DNA of 64,000 nt from positions 1,984,001 through 2,048,000 of the forward strand of contig NZ_CP084222.1 in the NCBI RefSeq assembly GCF_020268605.1. Direction: 5' to 3'. This DNA is from Arsenophonus apicola (lineage in GTDB: Bacteria > Pseudomonadota > Gammaproteobacteria > Enterobacterales > Enterobacteriaceae). Under the pieces are notes generated by a model. The model was not told the DNA's origin. It made no database searches and saw nothing but the letters and a program-made list of their open reading frames with translations. The translations under genes and the position numbers were made by a program. Every line of letters begins with the position of its first letter. Positions within the stretch are counted from its first letter, which is position 1. Positions 9,944-21,300 of the stretch are shown piece by piece.

Positions 9944-10766
9944 TTAATACATCCCTTAAATAGTTTCTATTTTTATCAATTGAGAATATTTTTATATAAC
10001 ATCACTTACAGCAGAGTTAATTATTATGCAGATAAAAATCAAATATCAATTTAATTAATCTATTTTTTACTTAAAAAAAATTTCATTTAAATATAAATAA
10101 AATAAAAAATTAATATATTAGACTTTCTATGAAAAACAGTGACCAACTAATAAAAAATAAAATATTGAATAAATTAGAAATATAATTGCAGCTCATATTA
10201 TCTAAATTATTTGAGCGTTATAGTTAACAATAATGAACGCTGCAATTTACAAATAATCGCTGGCGATAAAACATGACAATGTTAGGACCAATACATAATC
10301 TAACGAAAATAGCAGCTAAAAATTAACAATATTTAGCATAATAAATTTAAAGAGCAATATTAAAAGATGCTATTTTAACAGCAGCACTTATTGTTAAAAA
10401 TGGTAATAAATATCGCTTTAAAATTAATAATTATTTACATTAAATCAACAAAAAGACATTTAATTAACTTATGCTAATCTAATATATTGATTTAAATCTT
10501 ATTAATCATAAAACAACTGGTTAATAACCTGCCAGGCTAAAATTTTACTGATTATTGCTATTTAATTATGTTGTTATTTTATTATCTATTGGGCTAATTA
10601 TTTTTTTTATGGGTTTAGTTAACGGCTATTATCCGATATGATTAGTACTGAAAAAATTTATCGGTTTGAATAATTAGGATAAATAATTCACTAAATTATA
10701 CTGTTTAAAATTACTGTACAGATTAAATACTAAATCACTATTTAATCTGTTTTATGAGGCTGATTT
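9944..10766. other. Long AT-rich spacer without recognisable gene
   Basis: Roughly 820 bases between the divergent LPMO and ybhA genes, extremely AT-rich, with many stops in all frames. I see no RNA gene, terminator or repeat that can be supported. Its length is unusual for a compact chromosome and fits decayed coding DNA. Confidence 0.5.
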
Positions 10767-11585
10767 ATGTCATATCGCGTCATCGCATTAGATCTTGATG
10801 GTACCCTATTAGATCCTAACAAGCAGATCTTGCCACAATCCTTAGCCGCTATAAACCAAGCTCGTCGTCAAGGGATCAAAGTTATTATTGCTACCGGTCG
10901 CCATCATGTTGCTATTCACCCATTTTATCAAGCACTAGACTTAGACACCCCGGCAATTTGTTGTAATGGGACTTATCTCTACGACTATCAGGCTAAAAAA
11001 GTACTGGAATCGGATCCGTTATCGGCTGAAGAAGCGACTAAAGTGGTTGCGCATTTACAAGGTACTGATATCAACCACTTGATGTATGTGGATGATGCCA
11101 TGCTATATCAACAACATAATGATGCTATTAAACGCACTTTGAAGTGGGCAAATTCCTTACCTGAAAATCAACGCCCCAATATCCATAAAATTGATAATTT
11201 CAACACGGCAATCCAACAGGTCAACGCTATTTGGAAATTTGCCACTTGTACGCCAGATATCGACAAATTACGCGTTTTTAGCCAAACTATTCAGCAGGAA
11301 CTGGAGCTGGCTTGTGAATGGTCATGGTTTGATCAAGTTGATATTGCTAAAAAAGGTAACAGTAAAGGTGTGCGTTTACAACGTTGGGTCGAATCACAAG
11401 GCTTAACGATGAAAGAAGTCATTGCTTTTGGTGATAATTTCAACGATGTCAGCATGCTAACTGCCGCTGGTCTCGGCGTGGCAATGGGTAATAGTTGTGA
11501 TGAAGTGAAAAAATATGCCGATATAATTACCGAGCAAAATACCGCCCCTGGAATTGCTGAAGTGATACAAAAATATGTGCTATAA
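10767..11585 (+). CDS. ybhA: HAD-family phosphatase YbhA (pyridoxal phosphate phosphatase type)
   Basis: Cytosolic Cof-type HAD hydrolase; E. coli YbhA dephosphorylates pyridoxal phosphate and other sugar phosphates. The 272-residue protein has motif I ALDLDGTLLD with nucleophile Asp9 and Asp11, the cap segment ATGRHHVAIHPFYQAL nearly identical to E. coli, and motif IV FGDNFNDVSML. The start at 10767 has a GAGG 11-14 bases upstream. It is convergent with modC across 67 bases, the same neighbour pair as in E. coli. Confidence 0.93.
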   Translation: MSYRVIALDLDGTLLDPNKQILPQSLAAINQARRQGIKVIIATGRHHVAIHPFYQALDLDTPAICCNGTYLYDYQAKKVLESDPLSAEEATKVVAHLQGTDINHLMYVDDAMLYQQHNDAIKRTLKWANSLPENQRPNIHKIDNFNTAIQQVNAIWKFATCTPDIDKLRVFSQTIQQELELACEWSWFDQVDIAKKGNSKGVRLQRWVESQGLTMKEVIAFGDNFNDVSMLTAAGLGVAMGNSCDEVKKYADIITEQNTAPGIAEVIQKYVL

Positions 11586-11652
11586 AGGCTGTAAAGCTAT
11601 TTGTGCTACTGCCCAACAACCTTTGTTAACAAGCATTGCTTAATCAATAGAT

Positions 11653-12717
11653 TTAAAGCCGACGAGTTAGCGACAGACTCTTAACTTGGGCATAAACCCA
11701 TTTATCCGGCTTTATTTCTAGTTCCTCTTTTGCCCAGCGCGTGATCCTTGCCCAAATAAAGTGGCTATCTATTGCTAATTTGACATCCACTTGCTCTGAT
11801 CCATCAATACACTCCACAACTTTTGCTCTTAATATATTACGAATAGTCGTTTGCGTTGGTTTATTTAATGTTAAAGAGACATCTGCCGCATCAATACGAA
11901 TGCGAACCGCTGCTCCTGATTGAAATTGCAACTGGGGAAGCCACAACACTTGATCCGATAGAGCCACCGACGTCATAGCATAATGGCTATGATGCTCTAT
12001 TACCTTAACGTTTAAAATACTACTTAATGCATCAGCTTGTAACCAAGGGCGTAAAACACTACTTGACCAAATATCGGCTAACGGCGCGACAGCTTCAATT
12101 TTACCCGCTGACATAACAATTACATTATCAGCCAGCCGGACTATTTCATCCAGATTATGACTAACATAGAGAATAGGAATTTGGATATCTTGCGATAACT
12201 TTTCTAAATAGGGAAGTAACTCTCTTTTACGTGGTAAATCTAACGAAGCTAACGGTTCATCCATTAATAGTAATTCAGGTGCGGTTAATAAGGCGCGGCC
12301 AATTGCGACGCGTTGTTTTTCACCACCTGACAACATAACTGGCAAGCGCGGCAATAATTTTTCAATTCCAAGCAACTGAACAATATCATCAAAGTGTGAT
12401 TTCATTGCTTTGGCCATACCGTATTGCAGATTACCTTTAACGCTATAATGTGGAAAAAGGCGCGCATCTTGAAAAACGTAGCCCATTTTACGCATTTGTG
12501 CCGGTACAAACAGACCTTTATCCGTATCAACTAAAACACGATCATTAAAAATAATTTGTCCTTTATCGGGTTTACTAAGCCCGCCGATCAAGTTGATCAA
12601 GGAGGTTTTACCAACACCGGAAACACCAAAAATGGCGGTGATCCCTTGAGTTGAAAGTATGGTATCAACATTGACAGACAAATCGCCTAGCTGCTGTTGC
12701 AGCCGCAACGCTAACAT
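11653..12717 (-). CDS. modC: Molybdate ABC transporter ATP-binding protein
   Basis: ATPase of the high-affinity molybdate importer ModABC. It has Walker [10 protein letters not shown], signature LSGGEKQR, Walker [13 protein letters not shown] and a C-terminal TOBE/Mop-type molybdate-binding domain (from about residue 280). The open frame starts further upstream at 12756, but the ATG at 12717 (MLALRLQQQ) follows GGAGG at ideal distance and fits the family N-terminus. It overlaps the modB end by seven bases. Last gene of the modABC operon. Confidence 0.96.
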   Translation of the reverse strand: MLALRLQQQLGDLSVNVDTILSTQGITAIFGVSGVGKTSLINLIGGLSKPDKGQIIFNDRVLVDTDKGLFVPAQMRKMGYVFQDARLFPHYSVKGNLQYGMAKAMKSHFDDIVQLLGIEKLLPRLPVMLSGGEKQRVAIGRALLTAPELLLMDEPLASLDLPRKRELLPYLEKLSQDIQIPILYVSHNLDEIVRLADNVIVMSAGKIEAVAPLADIWSSSVLRPWLQADALSSILNVKVIEHHSHYAMTSVALSDQVLWLPQLQFQSGAAVRIRIDAADVSLTLNKPTQTTIRNILRAKVVECIDGSEQVDVKLAIDSHFIWARITRWAKEELEIKPDKWVYAQVKSLSLTRRL

Positions 12718-13403
12718 ATTGCCTCCAAACGTTTTCTGCCACAACGGGTTAACCATTCAGACAGGAGTAACGATAGCAAGGCTAAAATGATAGCAATAAT
12801 ACATAAGCGAGCAGCGGCTATTTCCGCGCCTGGGGTCTCAATCAGTGTATACATAGCTAATGGAATGGTTCTTGTTTCACCTGGAATATTAGACACGAAT
12901 GTAATCGTGGCGCCAAATTCACCTAATGAACGAGCAAAAGCCAAAACCATACCAACAATAATTCCTGGTAAAATTAATGGTAGCGTAATGGTAAAAAAAA
13001 CCCGCCATGGATTAGCTCCCAATGTTCGAGCTGCTTGTTCAAGACGGCGGTCAACGCCTTCTAATGCTAATCTTATTGCTCTAACCATCAATGGAAAAGC
13101 GATAATGGTAGAGGCTAAAGCCGCACCTCGCCAACTAAAGGTAAAACTAAATCCAAACCAATGATATAGCCATGCACCGATTACCCCATGGCGACCAAAT
13201 GATAGCAAAAGTAGATACCCTACCACTACCGGTGGTAATACTAAAGGTAAATGGATCAGACTATCAAGTAATGTTCTGCCGGGAAAACGGCAACGCACCA
13301 AAATCCAGGCCATTAATATGCCAAAAGGTAAACTCACCAATACGGCAACACCCGATACTTTTGAGCTCAGAATAATAGCTTGCCACTCATATTCACTTAA
13401 CAT
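12711..13403 (-). CDS. modB: Molybdate ABC transporter permease
   Basis: Inner-membrane channel subunit of ModABC, about five to six membrane helices, with [16 protein letters not shown] and the EAA loop [22 protein letters not shown] that docks ModC, all closely matching E. coli ModB. The ATG at 13403 gives [10 protein letters not shown]; a TTG two codons earlier (13409) is better spaced from the only Shine-Dalgarno-like AGGA, so the true start could be either. Sits between modA (17 bases away) and modC (overlap). Confidence 0.95.
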   Translation of the reverse strand: MLSEYEWQAIILSSKVSGVAVLVSLPFGILMAWILVRCRFPGRTLLDSLIHLPLVLPPVVVGYLLLLSFGRHGVIGAWLYHWFGFSFTFSWRGAALASTIIAFPLMVRAIRLALEGVDRRLEQAARTLGANPWRVFFTITLPLILPGIIVGMVLAFARSLGEFGATITFVSNIPGETRTIPLAMYTLIETPGAEIAAARLCIIAIILALLSLLLSEWLTRCGRKRLEAIC

Positions 13404-13420
13404 ATGCAAAAATTAATTTC

Positions 13421-14197
13421 CTATAATGGATTAAAACCATAATGCGTAAATATTGCCGCCGCTGCAGGTGTTTTCAAATAAGCAAAAAAATCGTTAACCT
13501 TATTAGTTTGCTGATTTTTGACGATCGCCATTGGATATTCGATCTTTTTATAACTGGTAGTTGGGAATATGCCTACCACTTTCACCTTTTGACTCACTCC
13601 AGCATCAGAGCCATACACAATGCCTAGCGGTGCTTCATTCAGCTCAACTAATGCCATGCCACTACGGACATTATTGGTTCTGGCTAACAGAGTATTGACA
13701 GTTTTCCAGGCGCCTAAAGCCATTAGTGCCTGTTTAGCATAGATACCAACTGGCACATGATCAGGGTCACCCACAGCAATTCGTTCACCATTGGCAAGTT
13801 GGCGCCAATCGGTATTTTTATTAATCGTGACCTGTTTTAATTTTGAATTTATTGGCGCGATAAGGACTAAATTATTGCCTAACAAAGTATAGCGACTGGC
13901 ATTAACAATAAGTTGTTTCTGTTGCACATAATCCATCCACTGCTGATCGGCGGAAATAAAAATATCCGCAGGAGCTCCCTGTTCAATTTGTCTGGCTAAC
14001 GTTGAAGATGAAGCATAAGAAGCAATAATTTTAATGTTATGATCTTTTTCATATTGCGTTACGATATCATTTAATGCATTGGTTAACGACGCGGCAGCAA
14101 AAACAGTGATTTTATTTTCCGCTGCCCAATTTGATCCACTGACCAAACAAAAAAGTGCTACTGCTGTCACTAACTTAGCAATATATTTTTTCATCAT
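13421..14197 (-). CDS. modA: Molybdate-binding periplasmic protein
   Basis: Periplasmic molybdate/tungstate receptor for ModBC. The 258-residue precursor has a signal peptide (KLVTAVALFCLVSGSNWA, cleavage near residue 25) and the ModA motifs TVFAAASLTNAL, ADIFISADQQWMD and the APLGIVYGSDA segment. The ATG at 14197 follows AGGGATTA; an upstream ATG at 14212 is less well placed. First gene of the operon, directly behind a ModE-type operator. Confidence 0.96.
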   Translation of the reverse strand: MMKKYIAKLVTAVALFCLVSGSNWAAENKITVFAAASLTNALNDIVTQYEKDHNIKIIASYASSSTLARQIEQGAPADIFISADQQWMDYVQQKQLIVNASRYTLLGNNLVLIAPINSKLKQVTINKNTDWRQLANGERIAVGDPDHVPVGIYAKQALMALGAWKTVNTLLARTNNVRSGMALVELNEAPLGIVYGSDAGVSQKVKVVGIFPTTSYKKIEYPMAIVKNQQTNKVNDFFAYLKTPAAAAIFTHYGFNPL

Positions 14198-14220
14198 TAA
14201 TCCCTTTTTCATTATTTTTA

Positions 14221-14246
14221 TCGTTATATATATCAGGATATAACGA
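14221..14246 (-). promoter_or_regulatory. ModE operator upstream of modA
   Basis: A nine-base inverted repeat, TCGTTATAT (14221-14229) and ATATAACGA (14238-14246), separated by eight bases. This is the ModE recognition pattern (CGTTATAT...ATATAACG) and lies 24 bases before the modA start. It predicts repression by ModE-molybdate; modE itself is not in the window. Confidence 0.85.
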
Positions 14247-14675
14247 ATAAAGAAAGTCGTATGATATCGATAAAATTAGATTGTTTTCGTTAGTTAAAAA
14301 TAGTGCTAAATAGAATAAATGAATGGAATAACAATTGCTAAACATCTTTTGTTAAAAGATAATTAACGACAAAATAAAAATAATTATATCATATTGATAG
14401 TTAATGAAAAAATCATATTCGATTTTCAATTAGTGGAATTAGTTGATAAAAGATCGGTTATTTTTCTTATCATTAAAATAAAATTATTTATACAAAATAT
14501 CTTTATGATTAAATATAAAATATTCACCATCAATAATTTGATAACCATTTAATTAAATCAAATATTACCAGCTATTGTTGCTATAATTGTGTCACCTTAA
14601 GTTAAATAATGATATCTTTAAAAATGGTAATCAGTTAACCCTCCCTGAATAAAATAAAACAACATTGGACAATCT
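14247..14675. other. modA-cycA divergent intergenic region
   Basis: About 430 AT-rich bases between divergent modA and cycA. Apart from the ModE operator at its left edge, no operator, small RNA or open frame can be supported. Confidence 0.4.
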
Positions 14676-16073
14676 ATGAATGACAAACCATTATCATCGA
14701 CAGTAAACATAGATCAAGGACAACTCAAGCGAGGTTTACAAAATCGCCACATTCAATTGATCGCTATTGGTGGTGCCATAGGAACCGGATTATTTATGGG
14801 CTCAGGCAAAGCCATTTCTTTAGCTGGCCCATCCCTTATAATTATTTATTTAATTATTGGGTTTGTCTTGTTTTTCGTGATGCGCGCCATGGGGGAATTA
14901 CTGCTTTCGAATTTAAAATATAAATCCTTTAGTGATTTTTGTGCTGAACTATTAGGACCATGGGCCGGCTTTTTCGTTGGCTGGACTTATTGGTTTTGTT
15001 GGGTGATCACCGCTATTGCAGAAATTGTTGCTATTACTGCCTATATTGGCTATTGGGCACCTGATTTTCCGCCCTGGCTGACCTCGTTACTTTGCATACT
15101 GATGTTATTAACACTTAATTTAGTCTCAGTGTCCTTATTTGGTGAAACAGAATTTTGGTTTGCTATTATCAAAATTATTGCCATTATTTTTCTTATTCTG
15201 ATTGGCTTAGTATTAGTCATCATCGGCTTCACAACGCCTAGCGGACATATTGCCTCCTTTAGCCACCTCTGGAATGATGGCATCTTTCCAATGGGTATTA
15301 ACGGTTTTTTTGCCGGTTTCCAATTAGCGATCTTCTCTTTTGTGGGTATTGAAATTGTTGGCGCCACCGCGGCTGAAACGCGGGATCCAAATCGTGTGTT
15401 GCCAAAAGCGATTAATGCCATTCCATTTAGATTCATCGCCTTTTATGTTCTTTCTTTAGTGATTATTATGTCGGTCACGCCCTGGCGTGAGATTGCTGCC
15501 GATAAAAGCCCATTCGTCGAGCTTTTTGTTCTAATTGGGGTGCCGGCCGCCGCGAGTATTGTCAACTTTGTGGTGCTAACTTCAGCCGCTTCCTCTACTA
15601 ATAGTGGCGTCTTTTCCACCAGCCGTATGTTATTTGGCCTAGCCAAGGAAGCAAATGCCCCCAGGCAATTTAGTCAATTATCGAACAAATCGGTACCGGT
15701 TAAGGGATTATATTTTACCTGCTGCTGTCTCAGTTTGGCGGTGGTATTGATCTATTTTATTCCCGATGTTATGCGCGTTTTTGTCCTTATTACTACCGTT
15801 GCAGCCATTCTTTTTATGTTTATCTGGAGTATGATCCTGTGCGCTTATTTGGCTTATCGCAAAAAACAGCCTGATCGACATCAAACTTCGATTTATAAAA
15901 TGCCAGCCGGGATCTTTATGTCTTGGGTCTGTCTGTTATTTTTTGTTTTTGTTTTAATATTGCTGACCTTCGAACCAGATACTCGCCAGGCGCTGTTGGC
16001 AGTACCGGTTTGGTTTGTTATGTTGTTTATTGGTTATCAAATTGCTAAAAAAGGTAAATCTGCAGCTAATTAA
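14676..16073 (+). CDS. cycA: D-serine/D-alanine/glycine:H+ symporter
   Basis: Amino-acid permease of the APC superfamily with about 12 membrane helices; E. coli CycA imports glycine, D-alanine, D-serine and D-cycloserine. The 465-residue protein starts its core with NRHIQLIAIGGAIGTGLFMGSG and includes AMGELLLSNL, WTYWFCWV, FSFVGIEIVGATAAET and SAASSTNSGVFSTSRMLFGLA, all close to CycA rather than to other permeases such as AroP or GabP. Monocistronic, ended by a strong hairpin. No defect is visible. Confidence 0.92.
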   Translation: MNDKPLSSTVNIDQGQLKRGLQNRHIQLIAIGGAIGTGLFMGSGKAISLAGPSLIIIYLIIGFVLFFVMRAMGELLLSNLKYKSFSDFCAELLGPWAGFFVGWTYWFCWVITAIAEIVAITAYIGYWAPDFPPWLTSLLCILMLLTLNLVSVSLFGETEFWFAIIKIIAIIFLILIGLVLVIIGFTTPSGHIASFSHLWNDGIFPMGINGFFAGFQLAIFSFVGIEIVGATAAETRDPNRVLPKAINAIPFRFIAFYVLSLVIIMSVTPWREIAADKSPFVELFVLIGVPAAASIVNFVVLTSAASSTNSGVFSTSRMLFGLAKEANAPRQFSQLSNKSVPVKGLYFTCCCLSLAVVLIYFIPDVMRVFVLITTVAAILFMFIWSMILCAYLAYRKKQPDRHQTSIYKMPAGIFMSWVCLLFFVFVLILLTFEPDTRQALLAVPVWFVMLFIGYQIAKKGKSAAN

Positions 16074-16075
16074 AT

Positions 16076-16110
16076 GAATAATGGTGGTTTTAATAAAACC
16101 ACCATTATTC
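16076..16110 (+). terminator. Strong hairpin after cycA
   Basis: A perfect 15-base stem (16076-16090 with 16096-16110) around a five-base loop begins two bases after the cycA stop. The following bases are AAATTAATT, so the T tract is weak, but the stem ends in A-T pairs and could act for either strand. Confidence 0.7.
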
Positions 16111-16275
16111 AAATTAATTGGTAAGACTTATGTAGGTTAAAACGCCACTACACCCGAGCCGCTAAATAATTTGGGTGGATTTAGTTAATAAAAAATAATT
16201 GACTAAAGCTAATAGTGCATAAATCCTAGATTAAACCATCGGATACCAACTAATAAATCAGCAGTCGCCGGCTAG

Positions 16276-17763
16276 TTATTGGCTAGCCTTATACTCGGCC
16301 TCCGCTTTAACAAAACGTTTCACTGCACTTTGACTAGGCGCAGTAGTTAATAGGCTAACGATCACAATGGCGAGTGAAGCAAAAATAAAACCGGGAATAA
16401 TTTCATACAAAACAAACCACTTATATTGCATCCAGATTAACACCGTCAAAGCGCCGACCAGCATACCCGCCAAGGCACCGTAGCGATTCATGCGTTGCCA
16501 CAACACAGAAATTAAGATCACCGGGCCAAAGGCCGCACCAAAACCCGCCCAGGCGTTGCTAACCAAAACCAACACTTTATTATTGGGATCACGAGCAATA
16601 AAAATTGCTATAGCCGCCACAACTAACACCATCGCACGACCAACCCACACTAACTCTCGTTGGCGAGCATTCGGTCTGATAAAGGGCTTATAGAGATCTT
16701 CAGTCAATGCACTAGCACAAACTAATAATTGACAACTTAAGGTACTCATCACGGCCGCCAAAATGGCCGATAGCAATATTCCCGCCAACCAAGGATTAAA
16801 TAAAATAGTGGCTAATTCCATAAATATCCGTTCCGGATTAGCTATAACCGCTCCGGCAACGGCAGGATGCAGATCAAAATAAGCAATACCAAAAAAACCC
16901 ACGGCAATCGTGCCCGCTAAACAGAGTATCATCCAAGTCATACTAATACGTCGTGCCCGCGTGATGGTCTGCGCTGAATCGGCTGCCATAAAACGCGCCA
17001 ATATATGTGGTTGACCAAAATAGCCTAAGCCCCATCCTAGTAAGGAAATAATGGCGACAAAATTTAATTCTTTAAACATATCTAGGTAAGCCGGATCTTT
17101 ATTGTTAATTACTGTTAGCGCGCTGTCCGAACCACCGACAGCAAAAATCACCATTAGCGGGGTTAATAACAAGGCAAAAATCATTAAAGTAGCTTGTACC
17201 GTATCCGTCCAACTAACCGCTAAAAAGCCACCCAAAAAAGTATATATAATCGTAGCTAATGCACCTAACCACATGGCTTGTTGATAGCTAATACCAAAAG
17301 TATTTTCAAAAAGTAGTCCACCGGCAACGACACCGGAAGCACAATAGATAGTAAAAAAAATTAGGATCACAAAAGCTGAAACGATACGTAACATTTTGCT
17401 TTTATCTTCAAAACGGCTGGTAAAATAGTCTGGCAATGTCAGCGAATTATGATTATTTTCCGTTTGAATACGTAATCGTCCAGCAACTAATCGCCAATTT
17501 AAATAAGCGCCTAATGATAAACCAATAGCAATCCAACTTTCCGCTATGCCACTTAGAAAAATTGCACCGGGTAAGCCCATTAATAACCAACCACTCATAT
17601 CTGATGCGCCAGCAGACAGCGCCGTTACTACCCCACCTAAACGACGTCCGCCTAAAATGTAATCATCAAAGCTGGTTGTTGAACGATATGCGCAAAAACC
17701 AATTAGCAACATAACAAAAATATAAACCACAAACATAATTATCATTGGATAGCTTAATATCAT
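16276..17763 (-). CDS. putP: Sodium/proline symporter
   Basis: Inner-membrane Na+-coupled proline importer of the SSS family, about 13 helices, 495 residues as usual. Characteristic segments are DDYILGGRRLGG, ALSAGASDMSGWLLMGLPGA (which holds sodium-site residues), CASGVVAGG and WTDTVQATLM. It is divergent from putA, giving the classical put control region, so proline uptake is intact even though putA is damaged. Confidence 0.96.
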   Translation of the reverse strand: MILSYPMIIMFVVYIFVMLLIGFCAYRSTTSFDDYILGGRRLGGVVTALSAGASDMSGWLLMGLPGAIFLSGIAESWIAIGLSLGAYLNWRLVAGRLRIQTENNHNSLTLPDYFTSRFEDKSKMLRIVSAFVILIFFTIYCASGVVAGGLLFENTFGISYQQAMWLGALATIIYTFLGGFLAVSWTDTVQATLMIFALLLTPLMVIFAVGGSDSALTVINNKDPAYLDMFKELNFVAIISLLGWGLGYFGQPHILARFMAADSAQTITRARRISMTWMILCLAGTIAVGFFGIAYFDLHPAVAGAVIANPERIFMELATILFNPWLAGILLSAILAAVMSTLSCQLLVCASALTEDLYKPFIRPNARQRELVWVGRAMVLVVAAIAIFIARDPNNKVLVLVSNAWAGFGAAFGPVILISVLWQRMNRYGALAGMLVGALTVLIWMQYKWFVLYEIIPGFIFASLAIVIVSLLTTAPSQSAVKRFVKAEAEYKASQ

Positions 17764-18389
17764 CTGTCCCTCTCCATTGTTTTTCTCTTTTTAGTTTTAG
17801 TCAGTATGCAGGCATATTGTTATCAATTTGCTTTAACCTAAATAAAACCAATCTTTAACAAATAAACTGACTTTTTATTTTCCTGTTTATCTTGAAATTT
17901 AATTTTGCGTAAAAAGGTACGCAACACAATTGATGAAACACAAAACAACGACAATTTAATCGTTATATTGCAAAACACAGTGAATAACCCACAAATGTTA
18001 ATTTGTTTGATTATATTTTAATAAAATAATTATTTTATTATTTACTTTGATCTTTTTTTATTTATTTATGTTTCAGAAAGATATAACAATACTTATAATA
18101 AAATCTATTTTAATTAATACAAAAATAGATTTATTTCACATTTCTAACACTTTCATCAGTTAACAATATTGCACCAAATTAAAACATAAAGGATATTGTT
18201 AAATTACCGACTTCTAACAATCATCAAAAGAACAAGAATGAATTGCGCAATCATTGCAGTCATTCTTATTGTTGATAAAGTAATCAGAGAAGTAGCGAAA
18301 TAAACTTTATAACGCCTGGATCTGACATCGATTAGTTAACAGAACAGGCAACATTTAATTATCTTAGACACTTTGATAATGAGGAAACT
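17764..18389. other. putP-putA divergent control region
   Basis: A 626-base AT-rich region between divergent putP and putA. In enterics PutA itself binds here to repress both genes. I could not pick out confident PutA operators, and the PutA encoded here has no DNA-binding domain. GAGGAAACT directly before 18390 is a good ribosome site for putA. Confidence 0.45.
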
Positions 18390-21300
18390 ATGGTTCAATT
18401 CCCGGCAACCAAAGTTAATGAAAAAGCAAACTCATCCCGCGAACCCTCGATATGCTCTAAAACCGATCATCCCCTTTTTTTAAATTTTGCCGCGCATATT
18501 TTACCGCAATCAGCCAAACGCTCGGCAATTACTGCAGCTTATCGATTACCTGAAACACAGTTATTACCGCTATTGCTAAAACAAGCCCAGCTAGCAGAAA
18601 GCGAGGCGGTATATCAACTAGCCTATCAGCTAGCTAAAAATCTACGCGAACAAAAAAATAGTCTTGGCCGCTCAAGTTTAGTCCAGAGCCTATTACAACA
18701 ATTTGCCCTCTCCTCGCAAGAAGGAATTGCGCTTATGTGTCTGGCCGAAGCACTGCTGCGGATCCCAGATAAAGCTACCCGTGATAGCTTGATCCGCGAC
18801 AAAATTAGTCGGGGTGACTGGCAGTCACATATTGGACAAAGTTCGTCATTATTTGTTAATGCCGCTACCTGGGGTTTGCTATTTACCGGTAAATTAGTTA
18901 CCAGTCATAATGAAACTAAACTTGCCAGCGCCCTTAACCGTATCATTAGTAAAAGTGGTGAACCCATTATTCGTCAAGCTGTAAATATGGGAATGCGGCT
19001 AATGGGTGAACAATTTGTCACTGGTGAAACCATCACACAAGCACTGAGTAATGCCCAAAAAATGGAAAATAAAGGTTTTAGCTACTCTTATGATATGTTA
19101 GGCGAAGCCGCCCTAACCGCTGAAGATGCTAAAACCTATATGGCTGCTTATCAACAAGCGATCGATGCGATTGGTAAGGCTTCCAGCGGCAAAAGTATTT
19201 ATGCCAGTGCCGGTATTTCCATTAAACTATCAGCGCTCCATCCGCGCTATTGTCGAGCGCAATATCAACGTGTGATGGATGAACTCTATCCTCGTTTATT
19301 AACATTAACTTTACAAGCACGCCATTATGATATCGGCATTAATATTGATGCTGAGGAAGCTGATAGGCTGGAAATTTCCCTCGACTTACTGAAAAAACTG
19401 TGTTTCGAGCCACAACTGGCTGGCTGGAATGGCATTGGCTTTGTTATTCAGGCCTATCAGAAGCGCTGCCCATATGTTATCGACGAAATTATCGATTTAG
19501 CGCAACGCAGTCAGCACCGTTTGATGATCCGTTTGGTAAAAGGCGCTTATTGGGATAGTGAAATTAAACGCGCGCAAATAGATGGTCTTGAAGGTTACCC
19601 GGTCTATAACAAAAAAATTTATACTGATGTCAGCTATCTGGCTTGTGCCAGAAAACTGCTGTCAGTGCCTAATTTAATTTATCCGCAATTTGCTACCCAT
19701 AATGCCCATACCTTATCCAGTATTTATTATCTGGCTGGCGAAAATTATTATCCGGGTCAATATGAATTTCAATGTTTACATGGCATGGGCGAATCTCTCT
19801 ATCAACAAGTTGTCGGTTCAATCGCCGAGGGTAAACTTAATCGTCCTTGCCGCATCTATGCACCAGTTGGTAGTCATGAAACCTTACTCGCTTATTTGGT
19901 GCGTCGCTTACTGGAAAATGGCGCTAATACTTCTTTTGTTAATCGGATTGCCAATCATCAGATCCCATTAGATAAACTGCTAGCCGATCCAGTGCAAGAG
20001 GTGCTATCAGCGGCTGAAACAGAAGGCCAATTGGGTTTACCTCACCCACAAATCCCGCTGCCTCGCGCACTTTATGGCTAAAAGCGCCTCAATGCGATTG
20101 GTATTGATCTAACCAATGAGCATCACCTAGCGGCCCTGTCGCAGACCTTACTAGCCACTCCACGCTGTTATCAGGTTAAACCTTTACTCGGCGGCAAACA
20201 TCATTCACAGTATGAAATTTCAGCTCGGCTACCGATCACTAATCCAGCCAATCATAGCGATATTGTCGGCTATGTTCATGAAGCGACTATGAGCGATCTA
20301 GAGCATGCACTGGAAGTGGCCACTAACGCTGCCACTAGCTGGGCGACACTACCAGTTGAACAACGAGCGGCCATTTTGCAACAAGCAGCTAGCCTAATGG
20401 AGCAGCAATTTTCCCGTTTAATTGGCGTATTGATCCGTGAAGCGGGCAAAACCTATAGTAATGCCATTGCTGAAGTGCGCGAAGCCATTGATTTTCTGCG
20501 TTACTACGCTTTGCAGATCAGTGAAAATTTCAATAATGAAACTTATTCTCCACTGGGTGTGGTGGTTTGCATTAGTCCATGGAATTTTCCGCTGGCTATT
20601 TTTAGCGGTCAAATTGCTGCGGCTTTAGCTAGCGGTAATTGCGTACTGGCCAAACCGGCAGAACAAACACCCATTATCGCGATGCTGGGCGTCGAATTAT
20701 TGCATCAAGCAGGTATACCACGTGATGTGCTCCAGTTGCTGCCTGGCCAAGGCGAGCAAGTGGGCACAAAATTGATTAGTGACCAACGGACGGCGGGGGT
20801 GTTATTTACCGGTTCAACCTGTGTGGCCAAACTGATCCAGCGCAATCTTGCCAATCGACTCAATGCTCAGCAACAGCCCATTCCACTGATTGCCGAAACC
20901 GGTGGTTTAAATGCCATGATCGTTGATTCATCGGCTCTCACTGAACAAGTTGTCCATGATGTTATCATCTCAGCCTTCGATAGTGCCGGCCAACGCTGCT
21001 CCGCCTTACGTATTCTTTGCCTGCAAGAAGAAATCGCTGAACGCACGCTGGCTATGTTAACCGGTGCGATGGCCGAATACCGGATCGGTGATCCGACTCT
21101 GCTAGAGACGGACATTGGCCCGGTCATTGATCGCGAGGCACAACAGAATATTGAGCAGCATATTGAAAAAATGCGACAAGCGGGTAAAAGGATTTATCAG
21201 GTTGAACAACCTAGCCAAGCGGATGATAATCAATGGCAACAAGGCACTTTTGTCCGCCCCACCTTAATTGAAATCGACCATTTTGACGAACTAAAAAAGG

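Noticed and set aside
20079..20081. Programmed stop-codon readthrough or selenocysteine in putA
   Set aside because: The codon is TAA, which is neither a selenocysteine codon nor prone to efficient readthrough, and no flanking stimulatory structure is visible.
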